Source: Aspidapion aeneum
Lineage: Eukaryota; Arthropoda; Insecta; Coleoptera; Brentidae
NCBI GenBank assembly: GCA_963576565.1
Contig: OY755038.1
Coordinates: 178,180,438 to 178,244,437 of the forward strand
Reading direction: 5' to 3'
DNA: 64,000 nt
The notes under the pieces are model-generated. The model worked only from the letters and a program-made list of their open reading frames with translations. It made no database searches and had not been told where the DNA came from. Positions 43,806 to 56,669 of this stretch are shown in pieces. Numbering within the stretch: the first letter of the stretch is position 1; each line of letters begins with the position of its first letter. The translations under genes were made by a program, and so were the position numbers.

Positions 43806-45200
43806 TTATACCGTCGCAACACGCACCTGACCGTCTCCGCCGGGATGCAGTTCGATGACCCGACCGACCGGCCATTTCAAAGGTGATTGGCTGTGATCAC
43901 TTATTATGATAACCAAATCATTTAATTTGATATTTGGGGACGAATCAGCCCACTTGTGTCGCTGTTGTAGCGTATGCAAATACTCTACAGAATACCTTTT
44001 CCAAAAATCATTATGTAGTTTTTGGATTAGTTGCCATCTCGAGAGCCGATTTAGGGGAACCTCGGACAAATCTGACTCCGGAATTTCTGAATTAAGGGGT
44101 TCAAGGGTCAAAAAATGCCCAGGGGTAAGAGGTTGAAGATCGTGTGGGTCTGAAGAGGCAGGAGATAAAGGGAGACTATTAAGTACGGCTTCTATGCGAC
44201 ATGTAAGGGTGGACATTTCCATGATAGACAACTTCTGGTCGCCGACAACTCGAACAAAGTGAGTTTTAAAACTTTTGACGCCAGCTTCTGCCAGGCCATT
44301 GAAATGTGGACTGAGAGGAGGTCCCAGATGCCAACGAATAGAAAGTCTGGTGGCAGCACTTCTTGCGTAATCAAGTAATTGGTTACGAAACCCTATAAAA
44401 TTACTGCCCTGATCTGACCAGCATTGCGTCACGCTTCCGCGTCTTGAAATGAATCGATGGAATGCACCTACGAACCCTTCGGTGGACAGTTCCATGGTTA
44501 ATTCCAAATGCACGCAATGTGTGGCCGTACAGACAAACACACAGACATACGATTTGAAAGCTTTACAACCACGGTAACGATGAGGAATCACAAAGAAAGG
44601 TCCACAAAAGTCGATAGCTACACTCGAAAAAGGTTTAAGTTGATTGATTCGATGAGCGGGAAGTGAACTCATTATGGGCGGTCTATAGGGTTTAGGGTTG
44701 ATTCTAAAACATTGCAAACACTTGGATATGGTTCTTTGAATTGCCCGTCTGGCAGATAATATCCAAAATTGCTGTAAAAGCAGATTATGTAATGTTTTAA
44801 ACCCAGGATGAAGGTATTGTCGATGAGTGGATACGATAAGAAGAGTAGTTAAACCATGGTTACTCGAAAGTAAGACGGGGTGTTTTGCAGAATAAGACAA
44901 AAGGTCAGATTTTTGTAATCTGCCACCGACTCTAATGATATTATTTTCATCAAGAAAAGGTGAAAGTTTTCGGAAAGGTTTCGGTATTGGTTTATCCTTA
45001 GATAACGCGGAAAAAAGCTCAGAAAAACAAGAACCTTGAACGCGTTTGATAAGAAGGTATAACGCACTTTGCATCTCACCGGTGGTAGGAAAAACAATAT
45101 TTTCAAAAATAATTTTTTGGTCCGGTGGCTTAGTGGGTTTTTGATAGGAATGGTTTTGAAAAAGGTTAAATATTCGAAGGACATAACAAATCATACTCAA
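43806..45200 (-). CDS. BEL integrase with DUF5641-like C-terminus
   Basis: A 464-residue open frame. The zinc-binding HHCC region has H126, H131, C161 and C164. The catalytic triad is D197 (VAIDFCGPF), D263 (WSDQGSNF) and E305 (NGLAEAGVK), spaced as in BEL integrases. The C-terminal block LNDLVIIISD..PVGRVIELHPGGDG is the DUF5641-type tail usual in this group. It would insert the cDNA into chromosomal DNA. The domain itself shows no visible lesion, but it is part of a Pol that is broken upstream, and a frameshift and stops lie between it and RNase H (45,200-45,344). I chose the frame limits rather than a start codon, because Pol is normally translated as one polyprotein. Confidence 0.9.
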   Translation of the reverse strand: MSMICYVLRIFNLFQNHSYQKPTKPPDQKIIFENIVFPTTGEMQSALYLLIKRVQGSCFSELFSALSKDKPIPKPFRKLSPFLDENNIIRVGGRLQKSDLLSYSAKHPVLLSSNHGLTTLLIVSTHRQYLHPGFKTLHNLLLQQFWILSARRAIQRTISKCLQCFRINPKPYRPPIMSSLPAHRINQLKPFSSVAIDFCGPFFVIPHRYRGCKAFKSYVCVFVCTATHCVHLELTMELSTEGFVGAFHRFISRRGSVTQCWSDQGSNFIGFRNQLLDYARSAATRLSIRWHLGPPLSPHFNGLAEAGVKSFKTHFVRVVGDQKLSIMEMSTLTCRIEAVLNSLPLSPASSDPHDLQPLTPGHFLTLEPLNSEIPESDLSEVPLNRLSRWQLIQKLHNDFWKRYSVEYLHTLQQRHKWADSSPNIKLNDLVIIISDHSQSPLKWPVGRVIELHPGGDGQVRVATV

Positions 45201-45343
45201 CGTATTTTTGATATAGATGAATATTTGATAAGAAGCTGATCTAAGAAGTTAACGTCAATTATCGCATTGCAACAGACCTTTGGCTTTTCCTCCAGATTAA
45301 TATCTCCGAAATCAATCGGCATTTTTGATTTATGAAAATCGGC

Positions 45344-45961
45344 CTATTCGTTTTCGGGAGACCACAAAAACGACGGTGCGTTCCACCACATGTCATGTGA
45401 CATGAGCTGTGAAGGGGTGGCCCCTCGTGACGCAATATCGGCTGCATTTAAAGCAGAAGGAATGTAGCGCCACGAGTTTGAGGGAATGATTTCTTGGATT
45501 CTACTGACTCGATTTCCAACAAAGGTTTGCCAGCGATTAGGAGGTGATGAAAGCCAGTGCAATACGACTTGCGAATCACAGAAAGTAACGATATTTGTAA
45601 AAGTTATTTTTCCTTCATAGCTAGATAAAACGAAGTCAATTAATTCGCTTAAAAGAAATGCGCCTAGGAGTTCTAGCCTAGCCAAAGTTTGTGACTTTAT
45701 AGGCGCGACCCTAGATTTTGCAGATATGAGAGAAACAGATATATTATTTTCCTCTTCTACACGAAAATATACGACGCCTGCGCAGCCTCGAATTGAAGCG
45801 TCACAGAAGCCGATGATTTGACAGGTATTGGTTTTTGACAGTTTGATTTGTCGGGGTAATTGAAAATTGGAAAGAAGCGGGAATTCAGAACGAAGTTTGT
45901 TCCAAGGGTCGATGATAGAAGAATCTGGTTCTTCATCACAGCCTATTTTCGATAACCACAA
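45344..45961 (-). pseudogene. BEL RNase H region
   Basis: Continues the RT after a frameshift near 45,960: a W-L-S-K-I-G-C-D-E start, IIGFCDASIRGCAGVVYF with the first catalytic Asp, AKSRVAPIKSQTLARLELLG with the Glu, FCDSQVVLHWL with the next Asp, and WRYIPSALNAADIASRG. It ends WNAPSFLW, followed by a TAG within the frame. All RNase H motifs are present. The domain is cut off from its neighbours by frame changes on both sides. Confidence 0.88.
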
Positions 45962-46900
45962 CTATTGAAAATAAATTTTGCTTGAAGCAACAAGGGACAA
46001 AGAAAACCTAAGGGATCGAAGATTGTTCCTATGATAGATAAAATAGAACGTTCGGTTGGGGGCTTGTCCTTCATTCGGCATTGATAAGAAAAAATATCGT
46101 TTTTTGGATGCCATTGAAGTCCTAAAACTTTGATAAAGTGGGGTTCCTCCTTGTTAAAAGAGAGAGGCATTTGACGATCGGATTCTGGCAATGTTGCCAA
46201 TAAATCAGGATAATTGCTTGCCCATTTTTTAAGTTCAAATCCTTCCGACTTCAACAAATCATTGAGTTCTATTTGAAGGGAGAGAGCTTCAGAAAGCGAA
46301 GGGCTAGTTCCCAAGATATCGTCGATATAGATTGACGTTTCCAGAACAGTACCAGCCATAGGAAAATGTTCCCTTTCTCTCTCCGCCAGCTCATTTAATG
46401 TACGCATGGCTAGAAAATGTGAGCATGTCATGCCAAAAGTGACATAGAAAGTTCCCACACTGAAAGTGGGTCCTGTGGAGAAAACCCCCACAATATCCTT
46501 TGATAAGGACGGTGGTAAGGATTGAGAAGGACTTGACGGAACATCTGTTTGATATCAGCAATGTATGCAATAGGATTAAGACGAAACGTAAGGAGTAAAG
46601 AAGCAATATCTTTTTGAAGTTTTGGTCCCGATAACAACGTGTCATTGAGACTAGTATTTTTTGGGGTGACTGCCGAACAATCCCAGACTACCCTTAATTT
46701 TGTACTTAAGCTTTCCGGCCCCAGCACACAATGATGTGCCAAAAAACATGATACGTCAACTTTTGGTTGACTAGATAAAACTAGACTCGTATGACCAGAA
46801 TCGATACAGTCTTGCATGAAACTTGAATAGGCAGTGTACAGATCAGGATTTTTGAGTAATCTATTTTCTAGAAGTAAAAATCTACGATAAGCTTGCGGAT
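45943..46900 (-). pseudogene. BEL reverse transcriptase, two frames
   Basis: The first frame (from about 46,900, open through 46,428) has YPQAYRRFLLLENRLLK, LAHHCVLGPESLSTKLRVVW and VWDCSA, then YIADIKQMFRQVLL with the first catalytic Asp. A frameshift near 46,450 leads to the second frame (46,491-45,943) with GTFYVTFG, then TSIYIDDILGT, the YxDD active site, and the Peptidase_A17-type block FDPLGFLCPLLLQAK. The RT therefore retains its active-site residues, but in separate frames. Confidence 0.88.
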
Positions 46901-46909
46901 AAGTATTTC

Positions 46910-47421
46910 CTAGGTCCCAATAACTAGGTCCACAGGTCTAGATTTGAAATAAGATGGGTCGGCAAGTTTAAGGTTTTCCAAGTGTTTCCACTGATTATCG
47001 TTCATAGTGAATGTAGGCATATTGGAACATAATTGTGGAACGACAACTGCTTCGAAATTAAGTAAAGGAGTGACCTGTCCTTGTGGCTTAATGTGACATT
47101 GAACGAGCCCTTTGGAAGTAAAAGAAGACATCTGATTTAATCCGAATATTTCATGGTGTAACTTCGCCTAGGAAGATTAAGACGCTGAATACACTTTTCA
47201 CTGATGAATCCTGTCTGTGATCCAGAATCAAGCAGTGCCCTCACAGGCCGAAAACCTCCGCAACCGTCCATAACATCCATTATGGCGGTGCATAAAAGAA
47301 AGGTACCTGAAGATCCTGAGGTATTTAATGACACATGAAGATTATTGACAGGTGGTGTGTGAATGACAGGACTAGCATCTTGGCTTCCAGACTCTTGATC
47401 AGTTTCTAAGATATGAGTCAA
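46910..47421 (-). pseudogene. BEL aspartic protease, frameshifted
   Basis: The first frame (47,421-47,137) has VRALLDSGSQTGFISEKC, the active-site D-S-G-S-Q of BEL proteases, and ends shortly after LNLPRRS. The second frame (47,131-46,910) continues with KGLVQCHIKP and ends PVDLVIGT. In intact elements more than 100 residues separate this point from the RT YPQAYR block. Here they are almost adjacent, so a stretch has been deleted. Confidence 0.82.
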
Positions 47422-47424
47422 AGT

Positions 47425-48616
47425 GTGGTGCCTTTTACTATTGCAAGTCCTGCATTAATACCCTGATCTGCACGTATCTACCCCATGCAAGGGATGAAAA
47501 CACGCTAGACACAATTTCCTCTGCCTGACGAAAGATAGGCGATCGATAGGTGAGAGATCAAGAAATGTTTGACATTTCGAAAGCACGTGACCTTGATTAC
47601 ACCGGAAACATTCTATTCCCGTACCTGAATTAGTCGAGGGCAGCCAGTCCTATAAAAGGCGAATTGGATGATTTATAGGTAGGCTTTTGCCCAAACTGAT
47701 TGTGCATAGAATTTGAATTTTGCTGGGTAGGCTTTTGCCCAAACTGACTTTGCACAGAATTTGATTTTTGATAGGTAGGCACCTTTTTGGGTACTGTTGA
47801 TTGAGGAAGTGATTCCAAAACTTTACATCTTTTTTCTAGAAATTGAAAAAGTGACTGAAAAGTGGGAATTTCGGTATTAGTATTGGCGTGACTCATTTCG
47901 AAATTTGAACGCGTCGGAATATCCAACTTTTCCAACAGAATGAAAAAAATAATAAAGTCCCAACTGTCAACGTCAAAGCTAAGTGATTTTAAAATTTCTA
48001 GGGATTCTGAAAAGGTGTCAATTAAATTACGCAATTCTTTAGCTGACTCGTTTTTTAAGGTGGAGTTCATAATTGAGCTCAAAGCATCATTTGCGAGGTC
48101 TCGCTTGTTTTGATATCTATTGACTAATTTGTCGTAAGCAATTTTATAATTTTGATCAGATAAGCTAATCCCTGATATCAATTTTATAGGCTCATCCTCG
48201 AGATATGAAAATAAATATTGAAGTTTTCGAACGCTACTTAGCCCCTGATTTTGATCTATAATGTTATTAAAAAGGTCGAAAAAGCCCGGCCATAATTTTT
48301 TATCACCCCGAAATATGGGAATACCTAACTCTTTGAGTTTTGGAGTTTCGTTTTGTCGAACATATGATCCCGAAAAGAATGGGGCCTCAACCGGAAATAA
48401 TTCAGAGTAAACCCCCTTACACGCATAAAAATATTTACGAGCTTCTGAAAGGATCGCATCCTGCGTTTTAAACTCCTCGTCGTCCGAGTCGTCCATCAAT
48501 ATAATGACATCATTATGTGCCAACATGCATTTATCGAAAGTTTCGTCCAAATCGCAATACCTCTCTTGAAACTCGTTTTTCGCTTTCTCGTCTGTTGCCG
48601 CGGTCTGTGAAAACAC
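47425..48616 (-). pseudogene. BEL gag with DUF1759-like core and zinc fingers
   Basis: The main frame (48,616-47,630, 328 aa) holds IPIFRGDKKLWPGFFDLFNN and LQYLFSYLEDEPIKLI, the DUF1759-type gag core, and a tail with three short copies of a Q-x-G-Q-K-P-T-type repeat (residues about 280-315). A frameshift near 47,640 puts the Cys/His part in another frame (47,640-47,425): CFRCNQGHVLSKC, CLACFHPLHGVDTC and CRTCNSKRHH, with one TAA inside. Gag would assemble the particle and package RNA. Confidence 0.85.
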
Positions 48617-49228
48617 CTAACACTCGGTGATCGCAGATAAAAAACCCTTGCGCTTTTGCACGGCTTTTTTGACAGACATGATTTTACCTTTGAAATGACG
48701 AAACTGTCGGTAAATATACAATTAACGCTAAATTAATGCTTCCGAAATAGAAAAATGACGAATTGTCGAAAATATGCACTAATTTATCGCAATTGATGAA
48801 AATTGTTTTAAATATCGAAATGATATGGAACACATCTAATCACAGAAATGTCGGTAAATATACAATTAACGCTAAATTAATGCTTCTGAAATAGAAAAAT
48901 GACGAATTGTCGAAAACATGCACTAATTTATCGCAATTGATGAAAGTTGTTTTAAATATCGAAATGATATGGAACACACCTAACACACTGAACATTTGCT
49001 TGTTTGTTTTGATTGCTTCGATTTGTTTACTGAATGACCACGGTACGTTACCATAGCAGCGGACCGAAAATCAGGTGAACTGCGCCGCTACCGAAGGTCG
49101 AGCGAAAATCTCTCTCGTTTCAATACGATTGGCAAAATTCAAGGCCTTGATCTCGGCGTGAAAATGGCCGACTTATTAATACCGTCGTATGGAGTAAATT
49201 TTAAATAATTCGGTCGAAGGAACACTTA
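48617..49228 (-). repeat. BEL leader with 144-bp tandem duplication
   Basis: tgtcggtaaatatacaatta occurs at 48,705 and 48,849, and the copies run to about 48,990 with few differences. The leader between 5' LTR and gag is otherwise non-coding. I see no clear TGG-type primer site next to the LTR. Confidence 0.75.
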
Positions 49229-49702
49229 TGTTATGCCCGCAGTAAGAAAAACGATAACTGCAATGGACTGTATATATTTCAATTAATGAAAGCGCGAACA
49301 AACATAAATACATTGATACGAAATCACGAAACAATCAAAAGGTCCATAGGTCAACTGTGGGCATCACACAACGGAAATCAGAAACAAAGCACTCACCAGC
49401 CTGCAGCCAATTTCTCCACTTCCAAGGGGCCCCTGTCCGGATCCAATGATGTCACCACGCAGCTGAAGGGCTGAAGTTTCCAGTTCTATGCTTCAGCACA
49501 CCAAAATCGAGCACTTTCAATTGTAGAAATTTGAAATAGTTGGAGAAAGTAAATTAAGACGCCATTTCTCGAGGTTGTCGAAAAAGTATTTCACTGATTC
49601 TTGGTGCGCATGTCCAAAATGCGCGAAAATGCACTCTGTCCGTCATTCAATTGTGTGGTTTTAAAATTTACAAACAATCGCGAAATTTAGCGGGAGCTAA
49701 CA
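49229..49702 (-). repeat. BEL 5' LTR
   Basis: 474 bp, TGTTA..TAACA, with actat following at 49,703-49,707. Pairs with 43,036-43,508. Confidence 0.92.
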
Positions 49703-50460
49703 ACTATAACGCTCTTCGTTTCTATTTTTCTTCTCTGGATATCTGATGGTCAACAAACATTCTGGCTGGAAAAAACTTTAAGTTCCATTCTGGAACAAAA
49801 CAGCAACACTGGATCAGGTACAATATCTTAGATCAGCTAATCAGCAACAACCATGGTGAACGATCAGTAGATGCCAAACAGTACTGAAAGAATCAGAATA
49901 TCAGTGCAGCTTAATAACAACGATAACTTAAATTAAATGAGGGCAAAAACAAATAAACCGAAAAATATATAGAAATATATAATTTTAACACGCATTGTTC
50001 GAAAAGTACTACAGTAAGGTATATATTATATACACGCTTATGCAGAAATTTGTGGAGACAAAAAAAAGTGATTTAAGTTAACGTAAATAAATTAAGGGAG
50101 TCTCCAAACCAAACCGTTTCCTCCATACTGTTAAACAAACACTAGGTGGTACGCAGCAAGAGCTGAGTTTTCACATTGGCCATCTTTAAAACTAAGGGTG
50201 AACGGCAGACTCTGTATTGAATTTGAAAAAAAGCATCCAATTGCAGGTTTGCACAGCGACTGTATGAAGACGTCGATTGTAGTGATGATGGCTGCTTGGC
50301 AGATCTAATGACTTTAATGGTGGAATGGCTGCTTGGTTGATTAAACTGTTTGTGGAGGAAATTTGTTGGGTGGTTGACAACACTTTGCAATAGCTGACCT
50401 AAAAACAAAATAATTTTAATACAGAAAAACAATGTTTTTAATAACAATAAACCAACCTTA
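49703..50460 (-). other. Possible exon or LTR-element internal sequence
   Basis: Should be the resumed interior of the element whose LTR is at 41,641. A minus-strand Ser/Gln-rich frame (50,142-50,447) starts near an acceptor-like tttgtttttag at about 50,400. I recognise no domain, so a host exon, element leader or chance frame are all possible. Confidence 0.25.
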
Positions 50461-53400
50461 TGTAAAACAAAATTATTTGTTATATAAAAATATTTAAAAA
50501 ATAAAAAAAAATTAAGAATTTTTTGATATTATGATTATATCTCATAAATAAGTTTTAGGTGATCTAAAACTAGTTAGACAGTAAAGAACCTACAATAGGT
50601 TGTCTAACCCAAAAAAACGTGTTTGCATAAAAAAACAAATTTTAAAACAAAGATACAAGTAAGAAATTACAAACACTAACTGAAATATTAAAATTAATTA
50701 CTTTAAGACTTTAAAATATATTTATACCAAATAAAAAAAATACGTTTAATTGATAATAATTTAAAAAAAAATTCAAAAAATCAAAATTAATTTACAATAA
50801 CGAAAAAAAAAACGTTTAGTTGACAATATTTGAAAAAATTTAAGTTGGTTTATTGCTCTCAGTGTAATAAAAAAAACAACCCTACCAGGTTAGCACAATA
50901 AACTTTAAAACAAACATGGAATACTCTATCGAAGCAAAAACAAATCATATAAAAATAACTCATGTGATCGAAAGAATAACTGAAAATAAATACAAGTTAG
51001 CAAAAATAAACACAAAATGATACAAAAACTGAAATACAAGTTTTTATCATAGTTAATGATTTTAAATTTTATAACAAAAAAAAATCAAATAGAACAGATA
51101 GAATAATCTCAAATGAATCAAATCCACATAGATTTTTTTCAAGTAGAACAACTCCAAATATATTATTTTTTATTAGAACAAATCAAATACAATGATTCAA
51201 TATAGAACCAATCAATAAAAAAAAATCATGAACAAATGAAAATAGAAAAAATCCAGCCAGATGAATATACACATTTTCAAAATCACTTAGAATAAAGCTC
51301 CTCCTAGAATTTTTCACATTTTTTCGAATTTTCTTTAAAATTTCTTTCCTGAAACATTATCTTTTTCAATGTAAACTTTCTTTTCCATAGATCTTGCTAA
51401 ATAATTTTTCTTTAAACGTGAAAAATATTTTTCCTTTCAGATTGATTTTCGGTGTGACTTTAGTATGTTTGAAAATGATAAGTTGGGTTTTTCATTTTCT
51501 AATTAATTTCCATTTCATTTTATTTTACTTTAAAATAAATTGTAAGCTGGTTTTACACAATTTTCAAAAACTAAGAACAGCAGCAAAACAAAGCAGGTTA
51601 ATATTGATGTCATTGTTTGAAAATTAGACATCTTTGCTTCAAAATACTTGACTTAATGTAAGCAAATGTTTTTAAACTTGACCAATTTAGGTTTTTATCG
51701 ACTTTCATGCACACATACGATAGATGATTTTAAAGTGCATGAGTCAAAACAACCAAAATAAAACAATCTTAGTTGATAATAAAATTTTAAATAAAATTAT
51801 GTCTTATTATATTCCAATTGAAGCGAATGACAAAAAAAAATAAACAAAAATGACAGTGATTACTTCAATCGACTCTTTTTGGTGTTATGTAAAGAAAAAA
51901 CTCTCTTGGGTGATGAAGTCATTTCTTATTTTTCCCAAACTACTAAATAAGAACTACTTAGAGTCCAAGCAGGCAAGGGCTTACTTCGAAAATATGAAAA
52001 AAAAATATGAAAAAAAATACTTTTTTTTCAATTTAATAAGTTGACAAAAAAAAACAAAAGGTATCTTAAACGATAAGGTTCTTTAGATAACGCAAGACTT
52101 AAAATGAGCAAATATTTAAAAAAAATAATAATAAAAACAATAATAAATGAAATAATGCTTGCTAATATACGAAAAATAAACACTGATCTTAGAAAGACTA
52201 ACTTTTACGATGTTTTTCCATAAACGATCAACTGGTGATTTAAAGGATTTTATTATTTACACAAAAAGTATACATAAATTACTTTTTGTTTATCATTAAT
52301 GGAGCCAATCATGTATAGGCCTTAGTAACAACAAAATTACTTAAAGATGATAATAGAAATAAAAATAATACAAAAATAATAATTTAGGTGTTCTTGATTA
52401 GTGCTATGGCTGTGCACTAGCATATCATTTTAATAATGACGTTATAGAGAATATTTTTATTTTATCGATTAACTAGGACAGCAAACAGAAAGGAACAAAC
52501 TAACAAAAAAAAACAAAACATTTTTAGAAAAAGACAACACATTTTTGTGATTTGTCATAGTTACCAAAAGAAAAGTTTTACAAAAACAATTGTACTCAAA
52601 GAGTAAAAGAGTGGAGAATGTTTTTTGTTTGTTTAAAATAGTGTAGATTTTAAAAAATATCAAAAAAAAAAATTATCAAAATTTATCCTTAAAATGGAAT
52701 TTGCTTGGCTTAAATGGTACAGACTGTACTTAAAGTTCATATAGTCGAATATTTTCCATATAAGAGAAAAACATAAAAAATTAAATATTGTTTTATTGAT
52801 AAACAATACAAAAATTCAAAAATAGTTTTACACAATCAAATGTTATTAATTTGGATAATATTGATTTTATCAAGTTATAATATAATGAGAAGAGAAAAAA
52901 AATAGAAAAATGTATCTTAGCAATGTTAAGATTGCTATGATAATATCCAATTGGATTCAAGAATGACTTCAAAATGAAAAAAAATATATATGTACACAAA
53001 TCGAAAAATTTTAACCGTTGATGACGTAGTTTTTATTCGGTTTATGGGATCTTAGAAAAGTCAAAGTCTAAGCACTGATTAAGAGCAAATGATCCCTATT
53101 TAAAAAAAAACAAAGCTTTTTGAAATATTAAACTCTAAAATATACTATATATAATCAATTTTACGTTAATACTTTAACCATTATGTTACGTTGATTTACT
53201 ATAACACACATATCCATCACAAAAGAACAAAACCAAAAGGCATGTGTGGATTTTAACAAAAAATAAAATGATATTTTGTTTTTTTTAAATATTACAAAAA
53301 TAAAAAAAAACAATTAAAAGTTTACAAAATATCTAAAATGTTCGCCACTAGAAAAAAAAATGACTTTACCAAAATAATAAAAAGTTAAATATTACACTTT

Positions 53401-56288
53401 TTCCGTGTAACACAAAATAATAATAGGTTACAAAAGCTCTGTATACCTCAAGATAGAACTGTGGCATAACGCGATAGAGACACTGTCTCTAAGTCCAGCG
53501 ATTGTTATGCCAACTACCAATCTCCACAGCTAATTAGCTATTTTTTTATAACATTTGTGCTTATGCACTTAGTTTTTATGGTAATTAGTTTGACAGGTAA
53601 CATTTTACAGAAAAAAAAACAGTTGTTTGCTGTGCACTAAAAATTTCTTATACAAAGATTGTATTTACTTGATTTTAAATATACTCTTCCATTAAGATGT
53701 TTTTGATTTAAAAATTTCTAATTCAAATGAGACTTTTTCGTTAGTCTATAGGTGTTATCACTGCTAAAGCCAAAGACAGTGGTTTTATTTAGAAAATGTC
53801 AAGACAAAAGAAAATATATAAATTTTATAATGTAAATATTACCAAATGACATAAAGATTAGCTTAAATGGCTTATCAACCCTATAAAGTAAAAAGAGTAA
53901 AAATTTGATCATAAAATTTTATAATGAAAGAAAATACTTCTTTATTCTGCTGTTTTTCCAATCTCTGATTATTTCTTGATGTTAATATCTTTTTTTTTTA
54001 AATATCACTGATAAAAATATAACGGTTTTCATTTGATATGGCATGACTCAAGAGTCGTCTACTCTTTATGGTTGTGAAGATGGTTTTTCCTATTCCTATA
54101 CCATTAAACACTAAATTTCCAAAAATCCTAACTTTTAGTTATTATCTCAAATATTATCTAATTAACCTATTTTTTAACCAAGTCAGAAAAATTGTTGTAA
54201 TGTCTACCATAAAACCTGTTTTAAAATAATATCCCATCATCACTTTACCACAGGTTCCTGCAAAAACATATAGTGACTCTTGTATACCAAATCTAAATCA
54301 TGTTTCGTCATAATAAAAAAATAGGTAGCTACCATTTTAAATTGAAAATTGTATTGTAAAATATAAAATTTATTCAACGACAACGCTTTTGTCTCCCTAA
54401 TTAGAAAACCTAAGACACTGTGGATTCAACACTAACAGGAAGTGGCCATCTTCACTGGAGTTAGAAAAACACAGGTGTATAACGAAGAAAGAAACTAGTC
54501 CAAATCTTCTTGTTAAATAAATTTTCCGGTCTAATGTTTATCCAGTATAACTCAAAAATGAGTTCCCAACATGACGAAATAGAAAATTACCTAGATCTCC
54601 TACTGGTAACTACTAGGTGTGACGTCACTGTCTTCATTAACCTACCCTGAAATAACTTTTTATTCGTTTCATAGGTAAAGTTTTACCTCTACCTTGAATA
54701 GTTTTTCCCAAATTTAAATTCCCATTTTTACAAAATTATTTGACTTGAAAGAAACCCAAAAAATCCAACCCATATATTTTTCCGCTGTTTTAGACCAGTT
54801 CACCTGTAAACCATGTAAGCTATAACATGACGATTATTAGTTCAGTAGTTTTCTTGATAAAGATTGGTTAAAACGTTTAACTGACTATACCGTAACCCTA
54901 TGTTCAAAAATTGAGTTACGATATTAGGAGATACGGCAACAAACAAAACGAATATAGACCAATTGAAAATTTTAATTATAGGTATACCATTGAAACACCT
55001 TCTCGAGTGGAGAAGAAAAATTTCCTTAATATAATCCTCAGCCTTCTTCTCAATGACTGGCGAGTTTAAAATCCAGCTAAAAACACTCATTCCATAAAAC
55101 AAACATTTTATAAAATAATCTATAATATAATGATACAAACAGCGAAAAAATTAATTCGCCCTTGTCTTACAAAAAAACAACAAAAGAAAAAGAAAACGCG
55201 ACGATTCCCCTTGGCGAATTATTATTGGTCTATTATTTTATAACATTCCTTATACATCAAAAGATGCATATAACAAACACAGATCCATTTTGCCATACCA
55301 TATAACCATATCAAAGTTACGTTAAAAAAAATTCTAGGACGCTTTAATTCAAAAACACTTCCCTCTCACATATTTACTCAACAGATAGTAATAGACTTTT
55401 GTCATTTATAAAAATATCTCAAAAATTACTAAACAATTTTATAACAAATTGTTCTTAAAAACTTTCAACTTGATGTGTCAGTCATTTACAACTCAATACA
55501 AACAATACAATTCCTGAAAATAAAAATAAAAATATTAATTAAGTAAAATTTTTGAGGGAAGTCTCCAGAGAATCGTAGACCTCTACAGTTGTCGGATGTC
55601 ATGGTCTTTACCTGTAAAAGAAAACGAAGTTATAACACTAATTTTATACATGGTTTAAACAAATATAATAAAACTTTTTCTTTAAAACATCACTCAACGA
55701 ATTTATTGTGCTTTTGACATAGTGTTTAGACACTATTATTTTTCTTTTCATTAAAATCGGTCTCGTAGTTATTAAAAATTAAAACAAGTTTGTACAAATT
55801 TTAAATGAGTGCTCATAAATTACGAGGATTAGATGATAAATCAAAACTTTTTAGGCGAATAAAACAATAAAACCTCTACAAATGCAAAATTTAAAAAAAG
55901 TTAAAATGCTAAGGCATTACTTAATTAATTTATGTTATATATGTCTATGTAATGATAGACAGGCTTGCTTTTGCAATGCAAGAGAAAAAATATCTTTAGT
56001 GTCAAAATTGCAAATATTGAAACAAAAAAAAAACTTAAAAACTCAAGACAAAGATTGTCCTTTTTGACATCCACGATCTAATCTAAAAACTCAAGAGAGA
56101 GATTGTCCCTTTTGACTTTCAGATTGATCCAGGATCTACATTAATAGTTTTATAGGTTTTCCAATATATATGTAGCTTGAGCTCTCACAAAAACAATTAA
56201 AGTTTTTGGCAAATAATGGATAGGGGATGAAATGTCAACTACCTCTAATTCAGAAAAATTAATGGTTTATTTAAACAACTACACCTTC
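50461..56288. other. No gene recognised; very A/T-rich
   Basis: Intron-like sequence with many A-runs. Frames here (for example 51,394-51,627, 52,793-52,999 and 54,842-55,138) are Phe/Lys/Asn-rich by composition. A short acceptor-like minus-strand site (cttttacag at about 55,610-55,618) is too weak to support an exon. Confidence 0.45.
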
Positions 56289-56640
56289 CATTCCAATGGA
56301 AAGTGTCGAAATGGATGCAATAACAAGATCAATGAGAATATCCAGAACTGATCATATAAGAAATGAGATCATAAAAGAAAGAATGGGAATCGAGGGAAGC
56401 ATAACTGATGACATCACTAAAAGGCAACTGATATGGTATGCCCATGTACAACGGATGAACGACGAAAGATTACCAAAACAGGTCCTAGAATGGCAACCAA
56501 TAGGGCGCAGAAAAAGAGGGCGTCCTAAACTGGAATGGCAGCAGTCAATCCAAAGATCAATGAGTAAAAAAAAACCTGACGGAAGATGACTGTCATGATC
56601 GAAGGAGGTGGAGAATAGGCGTCGGACAACGTAGAAAAAC
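56289..56640 (+). pseudogene. RTE-type LINE C-terminal fragment
   Basis: The frame reads EMDAITRSMRISRTDHIRNE, then ERMGIEGSITDDI, LIWYAHVQRMNDERLPKQVL and GRRKRGRPKLEW, the closing blocks of RTE-type Pol proteins. A frameshift in an A-run near 56,570 moves the last blocks (RRRWRIGVGQRRKTF) to another frame before TAA at about 56,646. The 5' part is missing. The 3' flank contains an inverted tagtagttgt/acaactact. Confidence 0.85.
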
Positions 56641-56669
56641 GTTCTAAACCGACATAGTAGTTGTAGACA

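Larger units (their letters stand above)
43036..49702 (-). mobile_element. Complete but dead BEL/Pao retrotransposon
   Basis: Two LTRs (43,036-43,508 and 49,229-49,702, TGTTA..TAACA) flanked by an exact 5-bp duplication, actat, enclose a 5.7-kb internal region. The minus-strand order is gag, protease, RT, RNase H, integrase, as in the BEL/Pao group (no separate env). At least five frameshifts, several stops and one deletion between protease and RT disable it. Confidence 0.93.

Noticed and set aside
54842..55138. 98-codon minus-strand frame with hydrophobic stretches
   Set aside because: Its composition matches the surrounding AT-rich DNA; no motif, promoter or splice context supports it.
55561..55620. 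Possible minus-strand exon after a cttttacag acceptor-like site
   Set aside because: It is too short, has no matching donor or recognisable peptide, and sits in intron-like sequence.
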